The notes beneath the pieces are model-generated. The model was not told the origin of the DNA, searched no databases, and worked only from the letters and a program-made list of their open reading frames with translations. A DNA stretch of 64,000 nucleotides, taken from positions 3,720,001-3,784,000 of the forward strand of contig NZ_CP041616.1 in the NCBI RefSeq assembly GCF_007197575.1, written 5' to 3'. Both the position numbers and the translations under genes were made by a program. Positions 1-8,944 of the stretch are shown in pieces; the stretch's first letter is position 1, and each line of letters opens with the position of its first letter. The stretch is from Ornithinimicrobium ciconiae (lineage in GTDB: Bacteria > Actinomycetota > Actinomycetes > Actinomycetales > Dermatophilaceae).

Positions 1-119
1 ATCTGCTCCCCGAGGGGCGACAACCGGTAGCCGGGCAGGCGCCCATAGAGGACCCGCCCGGGATTGTCGACCTCACCGTGGCGGACCACGTGGACGAGGG
101 TGCGGGTGCCAGCGGTCAT
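1..119 (-). CDS. Histidine phosphatase (phosphoglycerate mutase-like), 5' fragment
   Basis: Only the first 39 residues lie in the window; the gene runs off the left edge. The N-terminus contains the RHGE signature (VVRHGEVDNP), the catalytic phospho-histidine motif of the histidine phosphatase superfamily, followed by a GRLPGYRLS segment typical of the family. The start is the ATG read from position 119. It lies 45 bp upstream of the hemL stop on the same strand, so it is the gene downstream of hemL and could be co-transcribed with it. The substrate cannot be inferred from this fragment. Confidence 0.8.
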   Translation of the reverse strand, partial: MTAGTRTLVHVVRHGEVDNPGRVLYGRLPGYRLSPLGEQ

Positions 120-163
120 GGCGGCAATTGTCCCATGCATCCCTGGGTGGGAACCTCAGCCCC

Positions 164-1480
164 TCAGCCGATGTCGGCGACCGCCCCCGGCAGGGCGCTG
201 AGCACCGTCTCGACGGCCTCGTCGTCCATCGCCGCCGACACAAACCACGTCTCAAAGGCACTGGGCGGCAGGTGGACGCCGCGACGCAGCATGCCGTGAA
301 AGAAGCGACCGAAGGCAGCCGTGTCCTGCGCCTGGGAGTCGGCATAGTTGCGGACCTGCCCGTCCCGGAAGAACACGCTGAACATCGATCCCGCCCACTG
401 GATGCGGTGCGCCACCCCGGCCCGGGTGAACTCGTCGGTGACGGCACCGGCGATGGTGCGGGACACCTCGTCGAGTCGGGCATAGACCTCGGGCGTGCAC
501 AGTCGCAGCGTGGTCAGGCCCGCGGCACTGGCGACCGGATTGCCCGACAGCGTGCCGGCCTGATAGACCGGTCCCTCCGGGGCCAGCTGGGCCATCAGGT
601 CGGCCCGCCCCCCGAAGGCGGCCGTGGGGAAGCCCCCGCCCATCACCTTGCCGAAGGTGAACAGATCGGGTGCGCCCGCGGCATACGGCCCCTCGAGCCC
701 GAACCATCCCGCGACGCTGCACCGGAAGCCGGTCATCACCTCGTCCGAGATCAGCAACGCGCCGTGCGCGGCGGTCACCTGGCGCAGCGCCTCGGTGAAG
801 CCTGGCTCGGGCGGGACCACGCCCATGTTGCCGGGGCAGGCCTCGGTGATGACGGCAGCGATCTGCCCGCCTCGCTCGGCGAAGGCCGCCTCCAGGGCGG
901 GCACGTCGTTGTAGGGCAGCACGATGGTCTCGGCCGCGCTGCTGGCCGGCACCCCGGCGGAGTCGGGCAGCGCAAAGGTGGCCAGTCCCGAGCCAGCAGC
1001 AGCCAGGAGGGAGTCCACGTGGCCGTGATAGCAGCCGGCGAACTTGACGATGACGCTGCGCCCGGTGGCCCCCCGGGCCAGACGGATCGCGCTCATCGTG
1101 GCCTCGGTGCCCGAGTTGACCAGGCGCACCTGCTCCACCGGGGCGACCCGGGCGACGATCTCCTCGGCCAGGGCCACTTCGTGCTCGCTAGGGGTGCCAA
1201 AACTGAAGCCGTCAGCCGCGGTCGTCCGGACCGCCTCGAGCACCTCCGGATGGGCGTGGCCCAGGATCATCGGCCCCCAACTGCAGACCAGGTCCACATA
1301 GCGGCGTCCGTCGACGTCGGTCAACCAGGGGCCGCTCGCCGAGCGCATGAACCGGGGGGTCCCGCCCACCGAGCGGAACGCCCGCACCGGGGAGTTGACT
1401 CCCCCGGGGATGACGTCGCGAGCACGCCGCAGCAGGCTTGCCGACTCGGCAGCCTCGTCGGGATAGGGGATGTTCAGCAC
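164..1480 (-). CDS. hemL: Glutamate-1-semialdehyde 2,1-aminomutase
   Basis: 438 residues, full length for the family. This PLP enzyme converts glutamate-1-semialdehyde to 5-aminolevulinate, the step after HemA in the C5 route to tetrapyrroles. Visible marks are the N-terminal [10 protein letters not shown] motif, the NSGTEA phosphate-binding region near residues 122-127, the [10 protein letters not shown] cofactor site and the Schiff-base lysine at about K278 in [10 protein letters not shown]. The start is GTG, preceded by a GGAGG four bases upstream, and it overlaps the end of the upstream MarR gene by 7 bp, so translation is probably coupled. It is separated from the other hem genes of this window by yceI and an intergenic terminator. 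Confidence 0.96.
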   Translation of the reverse strand: MLNIPYPDEAAESASLLRRARDVIPGGVNSPVRAFRSVGGTPRFMRSASGPWLTDVDGRRYVDLVCSWGPMILGHAHPEVLEAVRTTAADGFSFGTPSEHEVALAEEIVARVAPVEQVRLVNSGTEATMSAIRLARGATGRSVIVKFAGCYHGHVDSLLAAAGSGLATFALPDSAGVPASSAAETIVLPYNDVPALEAAFAERGGQIAAVITEACPGNMGVVPPEPGFTEALRQVTAAHGALLISDEVMTGFRCSVAGWFGLEGPYAAGAPDLFTFGKVMGGGFPTAAFGGRADLMAQLAPEGPVYQAGTLSGNPVASAAGLTTLRLCTPEVYARLDEVSRTIAGAVTDEFTRAGVAHRIQWAGSMFSVFFRDGQVRNYADSQAQDTAAFGRFFHGMLRRGVHLPPSAFETWFVSAAMDDEAVETVLSALPGAVADIG

Positions 1481-2010
1481 TCTTCCTCCGAGACGTCGTA
1501 GGCCTCCACGATCCGGGCCATCGCCCGGCCGAGCGCGGCGAACTCGTCGGGGTCCAGCCGGTCGATCAGCACCCGGCGGACATCACGCACGTGCACCGCG
1601 GACAGCTCCTTGAGGACCTCCCAGCCCTTGGGCGCCAGGATGAGTTCGACGCCACGACGGTCCTCGCGGACCGCACGGCGCTCCACCCAGCCGAGCTTCT
1701 CGAGACGGGTGGCGGTGTGGGTCAGGCGGCTGCGGGACTGCACGACGCGCTGGGCCAGGGCGGACATCCGCAGCCTGCCGCCGGGCGCCTCCGAGAGCAT
1801 GGACAGGATCTCGTACTCCGTCAGCCGGGTGCCGTGCTCGGTGAGGCCCTCGTCCAGGGCCACCGTGATCAACCGGGAGGCGCGCAGATAGGCACGCCAG
1901 GCGCCCTGCTCCTGCGCGCTGAGCCACCGCACGTCCTCCCCGACGTCGGCAGGGTCCTGACCGGGCGCCGTGGGAGCGCGGCCCGGATCCCCGGGGATGC
2001 TGTCCTGCAT
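1474..2010 (-). CDS. MarR family transcriptional regulator
   Basis: 178 residues with a winged-helix MarR core: the [26 protein letters not shown] helix region is followed by a recognition helix ([20 protein letters not shown]) and a wing with [13 protein letters not shown]. The ATG at 2010 was chosen over one nine codons earlier because AGGAGG lies nine bases in front of it. It diverges from yceI and overlaps hemL by 7 bp. MarR proteins usually repress themselves and the divergent gene and respond to small ligands or oxidants. A palindrome in the shared upstream region is a good operator candidate. The ligand is unknown. Confidence 0.88.
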   Translation of the reverse strand: MQDSIPGDPGRAPTAPGQDPADVGEDVRWLSAQEQGAWRAYLRASRLITVALDEGLTEHGTRLTEYEILSMLSEAPGGRLRMSALAQRVVQSRSRLTHTATRLEKLGWVERRAVREDRRGVELILAPKGWEVLKELSAVHVRDVRRVLIDRLDPDEFAALGRAMARIVEAYDVSEEEC

Positions 2011-2101
2011 GGGTCGAGTCCTCCTGCAGTGGTCCACTGGCCAAAGATGTGTTGGAGTTGATGGGGGATGCGTTGACTGATCGTACCCAGTCGGAATATA
2101 G

Positions 2102-2118
2102 TTGAACCATCAATGGTT
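2102..2118. promoter_or_regulatory. Candidate MarR operator
   Basis: Two nested inverted repeats occur here. TTGA-ACCA-TCAA occupies 2102-2113, and the perfect AACCAT-CA-ATGGTT occupies 2105-2118. They sit between the divergent marR and yceI starts, 48 bp from the yceI ATG. MarR dimers commonly bind such short dyads, so control of both genes, and through overlap of hemL, is inferred. Confidence 0.55.
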
Positions 2119-2165
2119 ATCCCCAGTGACGAGCACATCCGCCAAGCACCCCTCAGGAGTTCAGT

Positions 2166-2717
2166 ATGACCGTCTTCAACAGCCTGGCCCCGGGCACCTA
2201 CACCGTCGACCCGACCCACACCGAGATCGGGTTCACCGCCCGTCACATGATGGTCGCCAAGGTCCGCGGCACCTTCCAGGAGTTCACCGCTGACGTCGTC
2301 GTGGGCGAGACCCTCGCCGAGTCCGTGGTGACCGCCGAGGTCCAGCTGACCTCCGTCGACACCCGCAACGAGGACCGCGACACCCACCTGCGCACCTCTG
2401 ACTTCTTCGATGTCGAGAACCACCCGACCATGACTTTCCGTTCCACCGAGATCACCGAGTCCTCGCTGACCGGTGACCTGACCATCAAGGGCACCACCCG
2501 CCCGGTCACCTTCGACCTGGAGTTCAACGGCGTCTCCCCCGACCCGTGGGGCGGCACCCGCGCGGGCTTCGAGGCCACCACCGAGGTCAACCGCAAGGAC
2601 TGGGACCTGACCTGGAACGTCGCCGTCGAGGGTGGCGGTGTGCTCGTCTCCGAGAAGGTCAAGCTGCACCTGGACGTCGAGCTGGTCGCGCCGGCCGAGG
2701 AGAGCGCTCAGGCCTGA
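2166..2717 (+). CDS. YceI family protein
   Basis: 183 residues covering the complete YceI lipocalin-like beta-barrel: the opening GTYTVDPTHTEIGFTARHMMV, then the central FRSTEI and DLTIKGTTRPVTF strands that mark the family. E. coli YceI and T. thermophilus TT1927b bind isoprenoid-type lipids. No signal peptide is visible, so this copy is probably cytoplasmic, as in most actinobacteria. It diverges from marR and ends just before a strong hairpin. A link to oxidative or envelope stress is plausible from the MarR pairing, but the sequence does not show it. Confidence 0.93.
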   Translation: MTVFNSLAPGTYTVDPTHTEIGFTARHMMVAKVRGTFQEFTADVVVGETLAESVVTAEVQLTSVDTRNEDRDTHLRTSDFFDVENHPTMTFRSTEITESSLTGDLTIKGTTRPVTFDLEFNGVSPDPWGGTRAGFEATTEVNRKDWDLTWNVAVEGGGVLVSEKVKLHLDVELVAPAEESAQA

Positions 2718-2738
2718 GCCCCGGCTCACCCCTGACCC

Positions 2739-2787
2739 CACACATCAGGAAACCCCCGCACCATCCGGTGCGGGGGTTTCCTGTGTG
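2739..2787. terminator. Bidirectional terminator between yceI and hemB
   Basis: A near-perfect stem pairs CAGGAAACCCCCGCACC (from 2746) with GGTGCGGGGGTTTCCTG (to 2783) around a four-base loop, flanked by CACA and TGTG. It lies between the convergent yceI and hemB stops and serves both strands. Confidence 0.85.
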
Positions 2788-2792
2788 AGCAA

Positions 2793-3830
2793 TCAGTGCG
2801 TGAGCAGCCCCGCCGCATGGACGGCGTAGTAGGTCAGCACCACCTGGGCTCCGGCGCGCCGCACCGCCGTGAGCGACTCCAGCACGGTGCGATCCCGGTC
2901 GAGCCAGCCGCGTTCGGCGGCAGCCTCGATCTGGGAGTACTCCCCCGAGACCTGGTAGGCGGCGACCGGCACGTCTGAGACCTCCGCGACCTGGCGCACG
3001 ATGTCCAGATAGGGCAGGGCCGGCTTGACCATCACCAGGTCCGCCCCCTCGGCCAGGTCGAGGCGCAGCTCGCGCAGCGACTCGGTCGCGTTGGCGGGGT
3101 CCTGCTGATAGGTCTTGCGGTCGCCCTGCAGGCTGGACCCCACCGCCTCCCGGAACGGGCCGTAGTAGGCCGAGGCGTACTTGGCGGTGTAGGCGAGCAC
3201 CGACACGTCGGCGAAACCCGCCGCGTCCAGGGCCGCCCGGATGACCGCGACCTGCCCGTCCATCATCCCGGAGGGCCCGACCACATGGGCACCGGCACGG
3301 GCCTGCGCGAGGGCCATTTCGGCATACCGCTCCAGCGTCGCGTCGTTGTCCACCCGACCCCGGTCATCAAGCACTCCGCAGTGCCCGTGGTCAGTGAACT
3401 CGTCCAGGCACAGGTCGGACATGAGGACGGTCTCGTCCCCCAGCTCGGCGCGCAGGTCCTCCAGCGCCACATTGAGTATGCCGTCGGGCCGGGTTCCCCA
3501 GAGCCCCTCAGCATCCTTGTGCTCAGGGGTCGGCACCCCAAACAGCATCAGCCCACCGACACCGGCCTCGACCGCCGCGACGGCCGCGCGGCGCAGCGAG
3601 TCACGGGTGTGCTGCACCACGCCGGGCATCGAGCTGATCGGTGCGGGCTCGGTGATGCCTTCGCGGACAAAGACCGGCAGCACCAGGTCGGCCGGGGAGA
3701 GCCTGGTCTGCGCCACCAGCCGGCGCAGGGCCGGGGTGGTGCGCAGACGCCGGGGCCGCTCCACCGGAGCCAGGCCGAGGCCACGGCTCCCGAGGGCATC
3801 TCCACCCGCTGCGCCGGACGCTCCGTTCAC
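2793..3830 (-). CDS. hemB: Delta-aminolevulinic acid dehydratase (porphobilinogen synthase)
   Basis: 345 residues. It condenses two 5-aminolevulinate molecules to porphobilinogen. The two active-site lysines are visible in [18 protein letters not shown] and in [11 protein letters not shown]. The metal-site segment reads [14 protein letters not shown]: the first and third cysteines of the zinc-type site are kept but the middle one is Asp, so metal use may be Zn/Mg mixed. The GTG start overlaps the hemD stop by 4 bp (GTGA), placing it last in the rex-hemACDB operon. A terminator follows. Confidence 0.97.
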   Translation of the reverse strand: MNGASGAAGGDALGSRGLGLAPVERPRRLRTTPALRRLVAQTRLSPADLVLPVFVREGITEPAPISSMPGVVQHTRDSLRRAAVAAVEAGVGGLMLFGVPTPEHKDAEGLWGTRPDGILNVALEDLRAELGDETVLMSDLCLDEFTDHGHCGVLDDRGRVDNDATLERYAEMALAQARAGAHVVGPSGMMDGQVAVIRAALDAAGFADVSVLAYTAKYASAYYGPFREAVGSSLQGDRKTYQQDPANATESLRELRLDLAEGADLVMVKPALPYLDIVRQVAEVSDVPVAAYQVSGEYSQIEAAAERGWLDRDRTVLESLTAVRRAGAQVVLTYYAVHAAGLLTH

Positions 3831-5464
3831 GCGCGGACTCGCGCGGCGCCCCGTCGGCCGGCGGTCCGGCGCTGGCTGGGACGGACCGGCTCTCCGGCGG
3901 CCCGGGCGGCCAGGGTCAGCTCGGCACCGTGCCGGGCGAGCGCGTCGACGAGGGCAGCGGCGTTCGGCTCCGGTGCCACGACGTCAACCCGCAGTCCGTG
4001 CTCCTCAGCCGTCTTGGCGGTGGCGGGTCCGATGCACGCCACGACCGTGTTGGGGTGTGGCTTGCCCGCGATGCCGACCAGGTTGCGCACCGTCGAGGAG
4101 GATGTGAAACAGACCGCGTCAAAGGCACCGCCCTTGATAGCGTCCCGGATCGGCGCGGGTGGCGGTGCGGCCCGCACGGTGCGGTAGGCCGTCACGTCGT
4201 CGACCTCCCAACCCATCTCGATCAGGCCCGCCACGAGGGTGTCCGTGGCGATGTCTGCCCGGGGCAGGAAGACCCGGTCGATGGGGTCGAGCACGTCGTC
4301 ATACTCGGGCCAGTCGGCGAGCAGGCCGCGGGCGGACTGCTCGGTGGAGGGGATCAGGTCGGGCTCGATCCCCCACTCGCGCAACGCGTCGGCGGTGACG
4401 CCACCGACCGCTGCGATCTTGAGGCCGGCGAAGGAGCGCGCGTCCAGACCCAGCTCGGTGAACTTCTCCCGCACCGCGCGCACGGCGTTGACGGAGGTGA
4501 AGCCGATCCACTCGTAGCGCCCGGTCACCAACCCACGGATCGCCCGGTCCATCTGCTGCGGTGTCCGTGGTGGTTCGACACTGATGGTCGGCACGACCTT
4601 GGAGGAGGCACCGTGCGAGGCGATCCGCTGGGTCATCGTGCCGGCCTGGTCCCTGGTGCGGGGCACCAGCACGTTCCAGCCGAAGAGCGCCTTGGTCTCA
4701 AACCAGCTCAGGTCCGCACGCTGCTCCACGGCGCGGCCCACGACCACGACCCCGGCGCTGTCGTGCTCGGCGAGCGTGGCCTCGGCGGACCCCAGGTCGG
4801 TCACCAGGCTCCGCTGTTCCACCGTGGTGCCGTGCTCGGTCACGCAGACCGGCGTCTGCGGGTCGCGCCCGGCTCGGCGCAGGCCGGACAGCGCCTTGCG
4901 CAGTTCGGTGGGCGATCCCAACAGGACCACGGTGACGCCGTCGGCGACAGAGGTGGACCAGTCGGTGCGGGAGTCCGCGGCATCGATGATGTGGACCTCG
5001 CCGGCCTCGGCAGAGGTGAGGGGCACGCCGGCATAGGTCGGCACCGACGAGGCGATGGAGACGCCCGGGACGACCTCGAAGGGCACGCCGGCACCGCGAC
5101 AGGCGAGGGCCTCCTGGCTCAGCGTGGTGAAGGCTCCGGGGTCGCCGGCCATCACGCGCACCACCAGGGTGTCGGGCTGCTTGAGTGCTCGCGCCTCCCG
5201 GACCAGGAGCTTGGCCCGGGCCGCCGGCGACCGGCGTGGTCCGCCGACCGCGGCAGCGTGCACGACCGTGGCGTCCTCGCGGAGCAGCCCGGCCAGCCGT
5301 TCCCCGGTCTCCGGGTCGTCGACCACGACGGTGTCGGCGCGCGCGAGATAGTCCCTAGCTCGCACGGTGAGCAGCCCGAGGTCGCCGGGGCCCGCACCAA
5401 CGAAGGCGACGCGGGCGCCGATCTCTGGCGGTGCGCTAGGGGGTGCTGCTGTGCTGGTGCTCAC
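3827..5464 (-). CDS. hemD: Fused uroporphyrinogen-III C-methyltransferase / uroporphyrinogen-III synthase
   Basis: 545 residues with two enzymes in one chain, the usual actinobacterial arrangement. Residues ~15-250 form a SAM-dependent tetrapyrrole methylase ([18 protein letters not shown], then [11 protein letters not shown]), which directs uroporphyrinogen III towards precorrin-2. Residues ~265-530 form the HemD synthase ([35 protein letters not shown]). The open frame extends 61 codons upstream into hemC, but the GTG at 5464 has a GGAG nine bases before it and lies 4 bp from the hemC stop, so it was chosen. It is coupled to hemB by a 4-bp overlap. The C-terminus is Arg/Ala-rich. Confidence 0.95.
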   Translation of the reverse strand: MSTSTAAPPSAPPEIGARVAFVGAGPGDLGLLTVRARDYLARADTVVVDDPETGERLAGLLREDATVVHAAAVGGPRRSPAARAKLLVREARALKQPDTLVVRVMAGDPGAFTTLSQEALACRGAGVPFEVVPGVSIASSVPTYAGVPLTSAEAGEVHIIDAADSRTDWSTSVADGVTVVLLGSPTELRKALSGLRRAGRDPQTPVCVTEHGTTVEQRSLVTDLGSAEATLAEHDSAGVVVVGRAVEQRADLSWFETKALFGWNVLVPRTRDQAGTMTQRIASHGASSKVVPTISVEPPRTPQQMDRAIRGLVTGRYEWIGFTSVNAVRAVREKFTELGLDARSFAGLKIAAVGGVTADALREWGIEPDLIPSTEQSARGLLADWPEYDDVLDPIDRVFLPRADIATDTLVAGLIEMGWEVDDVTAYRTVRAAPPPAPIRDAIKGGAFDAVCFTSSSTVRNLVGIAGKPHPNTVVACIGPATAKTAEEHGLRVDVVAPEPNAAALVDALARHGAELTLAARAAGEPVRPSQRRTAGRRGAARVRA

Positions 5465-5468
5465 GTGA

Positions 5469-6434
5469 TCACGCTCCAGGGTGTTGTGCTGTGGGGGTCT
5501 TGAGGAGGCTCGGCCGGTCCTGCGGAGCCAGGTGGGTGAGGAAGTGGTGGGCCATCTCGTGGCCGAGGTCAACGGGGGTCGTGCCGCGCAATGTGTGCCG
5601 CAGGAGTCCCTCGCTCGTCCCGATGACGGCGTCCAGGACGAGGGCATCTCCGTGGCGGGTGGCCAGCGCCCCGATCGGAGCGCTGCAGCCTGCCTCCAGA
5701 GCTCCCAGCAGCGCCCGCTCGGCCGTCACGGCCTCACGGGTGGGGGCGTGGTCGAGCTGCATCAGGAGGCGGGTGGTCTCGCGGTCGTCGGTGCGACACT
5801 CCACGGCCAGGGCGCCCTGGCCTGGGGCGGGGAGCATGACCGCGGGCTCGAGCACCTCGCTGGCCTCGGCGATGCGCCCCAGGCGCCGGAGTCCGGCTGC
5901 CGCCAGCACGATCGCGTCGAGGCTGCCGTCGGTCACCTTGCCGATCCGACGACCGACATTGCCGCGCAGCCCGACCACCGTGGTGTGCGGTGCCGCGGCC
6001 TCGAGCTGTACCGCTCGGCGCGGCGACCCGGTGCCGATCACGGCCCCCTCGGGCAGGTCGGCCAGACGCAGCCGGTCCCGGGAGATCACGATGTCCCGCG
6101 GGTCCTCGCGCTCCGGGATGGCAGCGACGACGAGGCCTGCCTCCTCCCCCACGGGGAGGTCCTTCAACGAGTGGACGGCCAGGTCGATGCGTCCCTCCTG
6201 CAGCGCCTCTCGCAGGGCCGAGACGAAGACGCCGGTGCCCCCGATCTGCGTGAGCGGCGCGCTCGAACGGTCGCCCTCGGTCGAGACCAGGACGAGCTCC
6301 ACCTCATGGCCCAGGGCACGGAGCTGGTCAGCCACCCAGCCGGACTGTGAGGTGGCCAGCTCGCTGGCCCTGGTGCCGAGCCGCAGCGAGCGGCGGTCGT
6401 GGGTCATGGTCGTTCCTCCAGCGTTCGCACTCAT
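5469..6434 (-). CDS. hemC: Hydroxymethylbilane synthase (porphobilinogen deaminase)
   Basis: 321 residues. It polymerises four porphobilinogen units to hydroxymethylbilane using a covalent dipyrromethane cofactor. The cofactor-binding cysteine is C250 in EAGCSAPIGA. Other family marks are LRLGTRASELA, HSLKDLP and GTGSPRR. The start overlaps the hemA stop by 4 bp (ATGA), which favours it over the in-frame ATG nine codons later. Third gene of the rex-hem operon. Confidence 0.97.
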   Translation of the reverse strand: MSANAGGTTMTHDRRSLRLGTRASELATSQSGWVADQLRALGHEVELVLVSTEGDRSSAPLTQIGGTGVFVSALREALQEGRIDLAVHSLKDLPVGEEAGLVVAAIPEREDPRDIVISRDRLRLADLPEGAVIGTGSPRRAVQLEAAAPHTTVVGLRGNVGRRIGKVTDGSLDAIVLAAAGLRRLGRIAEASEVLEPAVMLPAPGQGALAVECRTDDRETTRLLMQLDHAPTREAVTAERALLGALEAGCSAPIGALATRHGDALVLDAVIGTSEGLLRHTLRGTTPVDLGHEMAHHFLTHLAPQDRPSLLKTPTAQHPGA

Positions 6435-7825
6435 GGCAGCCCACCCACGCGGGGCGGCGCGTCCACGGCAGCGGTCTCGCGCGGGTCCAGGTCGAAGAGT
6501 TCACGCAGCAGAGCGACGTAGTTGCTCTCCGAGTCACGGGCAGCCAGCGCCTTGGCCCGCACGGTCGGGGTGTGCAGCAGCTTGTCCAGGATCCGTCGCA
6601 CGCTCTGGTGCACCTCGGCGCGGTCCTGCTCGGGGAGGTCGGGAAGACGCTGGTCGAGCCGGTCGAGCTCCACGTCCGCGACCGCCGCAGCCCGAGAGCG
6701 CAGCACGGCCAGCGTGGGCCCGACCTGCGCGGAGCGCCGGGTCGCCAGATAAGCGGCCACCTCGCCCGTGACCAGTTCGCGCACGGTGCCCAGCACCGTC
6801 TGGACCTCCTGCGGAGTGGGGTCCGGCGTCCCCGGGACGGAGTGCTGCGCCCCCGCGCCCAGATCCACACCAGTGGCCGTCTCGTCCCCCGTCTCGTCCC
6901 CGCCCCGGGCGGCCAGCTCGGTCAGCTCCCGCAGGCCCAGCACGGTCACCCCGGGCAGCTCGCCCACCTCGGGGTCGACGTCGCGGGGCATCCCCAGGTC
7001 CACCAGGACCAGGGGCCGGGCAGAGCGGTCGGTGGCGCCCAGGAGCTGTTGGGTGATCACGTGGCCCGTGGCACCGGTGCAGGTGAGCACCAGGTCGGCC
7101 CCGGCCAGTTGGGACTCCAGCTCGCTCCAGCCGAGCGCGCGGGCGCCGTGCGCCAGCGCCAGTCGCTGCGCTCGCTCCAGGGTGCGGTTGACCACGGTCA
7201 GCGCCCCGACCCCGGCGCGGGACAGGGAGGCCGCTGCCAGTCCGGACATCGCACCGGCACCGACGACCAGCGCCCTCGCGCGCCCCAGGTCGCCGAGCAC
7301 ATCTCGCGCGCCGTGCAGTCCCATGGTGACCAGGGAGCGCGCGACCCGGTCCAGGTCGGTCTCGGAGTGCGCACGCTTGCCGACGCGCAGGGCCTGCTGG
7401 AAGAGGGGGTTGAGGACGGAGCCCAGCTGCGCCTCGCGCTGACCGGCCCGCAGCGACTCCCGGAGCTGTCCGAGGATCTCGCTCTCACCGAGCGCCATCG
7501 ACTCCAGGCCGCAGGCCAGGGAGAACAGGTGATCGACGGCCCGCTCCTCGTAGTGCACATAGAGGTGCGGCGTGAGCTCGACCAGGTCGACGCCTGACTG
7601 AGCAGCGAGGGCGGCACCGACCTGGGCGACCGCGCCATGGAAGCTGAGGGCCTCGGCATACACCTCGGTGCGGTTGCAGGTGGTCAGGACGAGCGTCTCG
7701 CTGACGTCGTCGAGACCCACCACCCCGGCGGCCAGGGCGCGCGCGCGGGCCTGGTCCAGGGAGACACGCTCGAGCAGCTCCAGGGGCGCACTGTGGTGGG
7801 AGACCCCGACGACGAGCACACTCAT
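6431..7825 (-). CDS. hemA: Glutamyl-tRNA reductase
   Basis: 464 residues. It reduces glutamyl-tRNA(Glu) to glutamate-1-semialdehyde with NADPH, the first committed step of haem synthesis. The catalytic cysteine is C50 in TTCNRTEVYAE. ESMALGESEILGQ and the Rossmann segment VVGAGAMSGLAA are typical, and the C-terminal helical dimerisation domain is complete. Its position right behind rex, with a 4-bp overlap, means the entry into the pathway is controlled by the NADH/NAD+ sensor. Together with HemL it supplies aminolevulinate. Confidence 0.97.
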   Translation of the reverse strand: MSVLVVGVSHHSAPLELLERVSLDQARARALAAGVVGLDDVSETLVLTTCNRTEVYAEALSFHGAVAQVGAALAAQSGVDLVELTPHLYVHYEERAVDHLFSLACGLESMALGESEILGQLRESLRAGQREAQLGSVLNPLFQQALRVGKRAHSETDLDRVARSLVTMGLHGARDVLGDLGRARALVVGAGAMSGLAAASLSRAGVGALTVVNRTLERAQRLALAHGARALGWSELESQLAGADLVLTCTGATGHVITQQLLGATDRSARPLVLVDLGMPRDVDPEVGELPGVTVLGLRELTELAARGGDETGDETATGVDLGAGAQHSVPGTPDPTPQEVQTVLGTVRELVTGEVAAYLATRRSAQVGPTLAVLRSRAAAVADVELDRLDQRLPDLPEQDRAEVHQSVRRILDKLLHTPTVRAKALAARDSESNYVALLRELFDLDPRETAAVDAPPRVGGLP

Positions 7826-8520
7826 CCCATCGCCTCCTTCTCGGCGTCGCCCCGGAGGGGGTCGTGCGTGGAGGGGGCGAGCAGTCGCCGCTGCTCGTGG
7901 AAAGCGAGAATCTGCAGCTCGGTGCCGAGGTCAACCCCACGCACGTCGACACCCTCGGGCAGGCTCAGATAGCCCGGGGCGAAGTTGAGGATGGAGCGCA
8001 CCCCCATGCCCACCAGACGCTCGGCGACCTGCTGCGCGGCCGGACTCGGGGTCGCCACCACGCCGATGGCGACCGTCGGCCCGGAGTCCTCAAGCTCATC
8101 CAGGGTGGTGACGATCAGTCCCTCGACGTCTGTGCCGACCACGTCGGGATCGTCGTCGACGAGCGCGACGATCCGGAAGCCGCGGTCGGAGAACCCGCCG
8201 TAGGACGCCAACGCACGGCCCAGGTTGCCCATCCCGACGATCACCACGGGCCACTCCTGGGTCAGCCCCAGCTCCTGGGCGATCTGTGCCGCCAGGAGCT
8301 CGACCTCATAGCCCACCCCGCGCACCCCGTAGGTGCCCAGGTGGGACAGATCCTTGCGCAGCTGGGTGGAACGGACCCCGGCCAGGGAGGCGAGCTCTCC
8401 GGAGGAGATGCTGGTGACCCCTCGGTCGTGCAGAGAGGTCAGTGCCCTCAGATACAGCGGCAGCCTGCCGACAGTGGCATCAGGCACGCCACCTGCGCGA
8501 CGGGCAGACTCGGGCACCAC
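7822..8520 (-). CDS. rex: Redox-sensing transcriptional repressor Rex
   Basis: 232 residues. An N-terminal winged helix (LPLYLRALTSL, SSGELASLAGVRSTQLRKDLSHLG) is followed by a Rossmann fold (VIVGMGNLGRALASYGGF) that reads the NADH/NAD+ ratio; NADH releases Rex from DNA. The C-terminal swapped helix (AFHEQRRLL) is present. It overlaps hemA by 4 bp and is transcribed first in the hem operon, as in Streptomyces coelicolor, where Rex controls its own operon and respiratory genes such as cydABCD and nuo. A matching operator lies upstream. Confidence 0.97.
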   Translation of the reverse strand: MVPESARRAGGVPDATVGRLPLYLRALTSLHDRGVTSISSGELASLAGVRSTQLRKDLSHLGTYGVRGVGYEVELLAAQIAQELGLTQEWPVVIVGMGNLGRALASYGGFSDRGFRIVALVDDDPDVVGTDVEGLIVTTLDELEDSGPTVAIGVVATPSPAAQQVAERLVGMGVRSILNFAPGYLSLPEGVDVRGVDLGTELQILAFHEQRRLLAPSTHDPLRGDAEKEAMG

Positions 8521-8606
8521 CTCGGCACCGGCTCCTCTCGACCGCGACCAAGGCCCTATACCAGCAGCCGGTCAGTGGGATTCAGGGACCCCCCCACCTT
8601 ATGACT

Positions 8607-8624
8607 TTGTGAAGGCTTGCACAA
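8607..8624. promoter_or_regulatory. Rex operator (ROP) upstream of rex-hemACDB
   Basis: TTGTGAAGGCTTGCACAA matches the known Rex consensus TTGTGAA-N4-TTCACAA except for one base in the right arm. It is embedded in a longer perfect inverted repeat, GACTTTGTG (8603-8611) and CACAAAGTC (8620-8628). It lies 87 bp in front of the rex start, between that gene and the glutaredoxin-like gene, so autoregulation of the whole operon is the expected outcome. Confidence 0.85.
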
Positions 8625-8639
8625 AGTCGACATTGGCGC

Positions 8640-8942
8640 TCAGATGTTGTAGCGCGCGCGCCACGACCTCCCGCGGGCAAGTGCACTGGTCAGCGCCTTG
8701 CCAGTCACTGTCCAGTGAGCAATCTCTCGCCCGTCGACCAGAACGACCGGCACCAGGTCTGCATATTTATGCAGGAGTTCGGGAGATGAGTCGACATCGA
8801 CCCGCTCCCAGTCCACCCCGGCGCGGCGGGCCACATCATCCACCACCGCGACGGCCTGATCGCACAGATGACAGCCCGTGCGGTCGATCACCGTGATGCG
8901 CGGCCCAGCGGCTGCCGATCTCTTCCGGGCGAACAGACCCAT
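8640..8942 (-). CDS. Glutaredoxin-like (DUF836) thiol-disulfide protein
   Basis: 100 residues with a thioredoxin-like fold start (RITVIDRTGCHLCDQAV). The CxxC redox pair is in CHLC, and the cis-Pro region reads LVPVVLVDGREI. Members of this small family sit in the same place beside hemA in mycobacteria and streptomycetes (Rv0508 as I recall). It is 2 bp after the acyltransferase stop, so it belongs to the upstream operon, and the Rex operator lies just behind it. The substrate is unknown. Confidence 0.85.
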   Translation of the reverse strand: MGLFARKRSAAAGPRITVIDRTGCHLCDQAVAVVDDVARRAGVDWERVDVDSSPELLHKYADLVPVVLVDGREIAHWTVTGKALTSALARGRSWRARYNI

Positions 8943-8944
8943 GC

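Noticed and set aside
128..1501. 457-codon plus-strand frame opposite hemL
   Set aside because: Low-complexity composition and no domain; the minus strand is a textbook hemL.
5465..5647. N-terminal extension of hemD into hemC
   Set aside because: The extra codons lie wholly inside hemC and have no homology; the GTG at 5464 has a good ribosome binding site.
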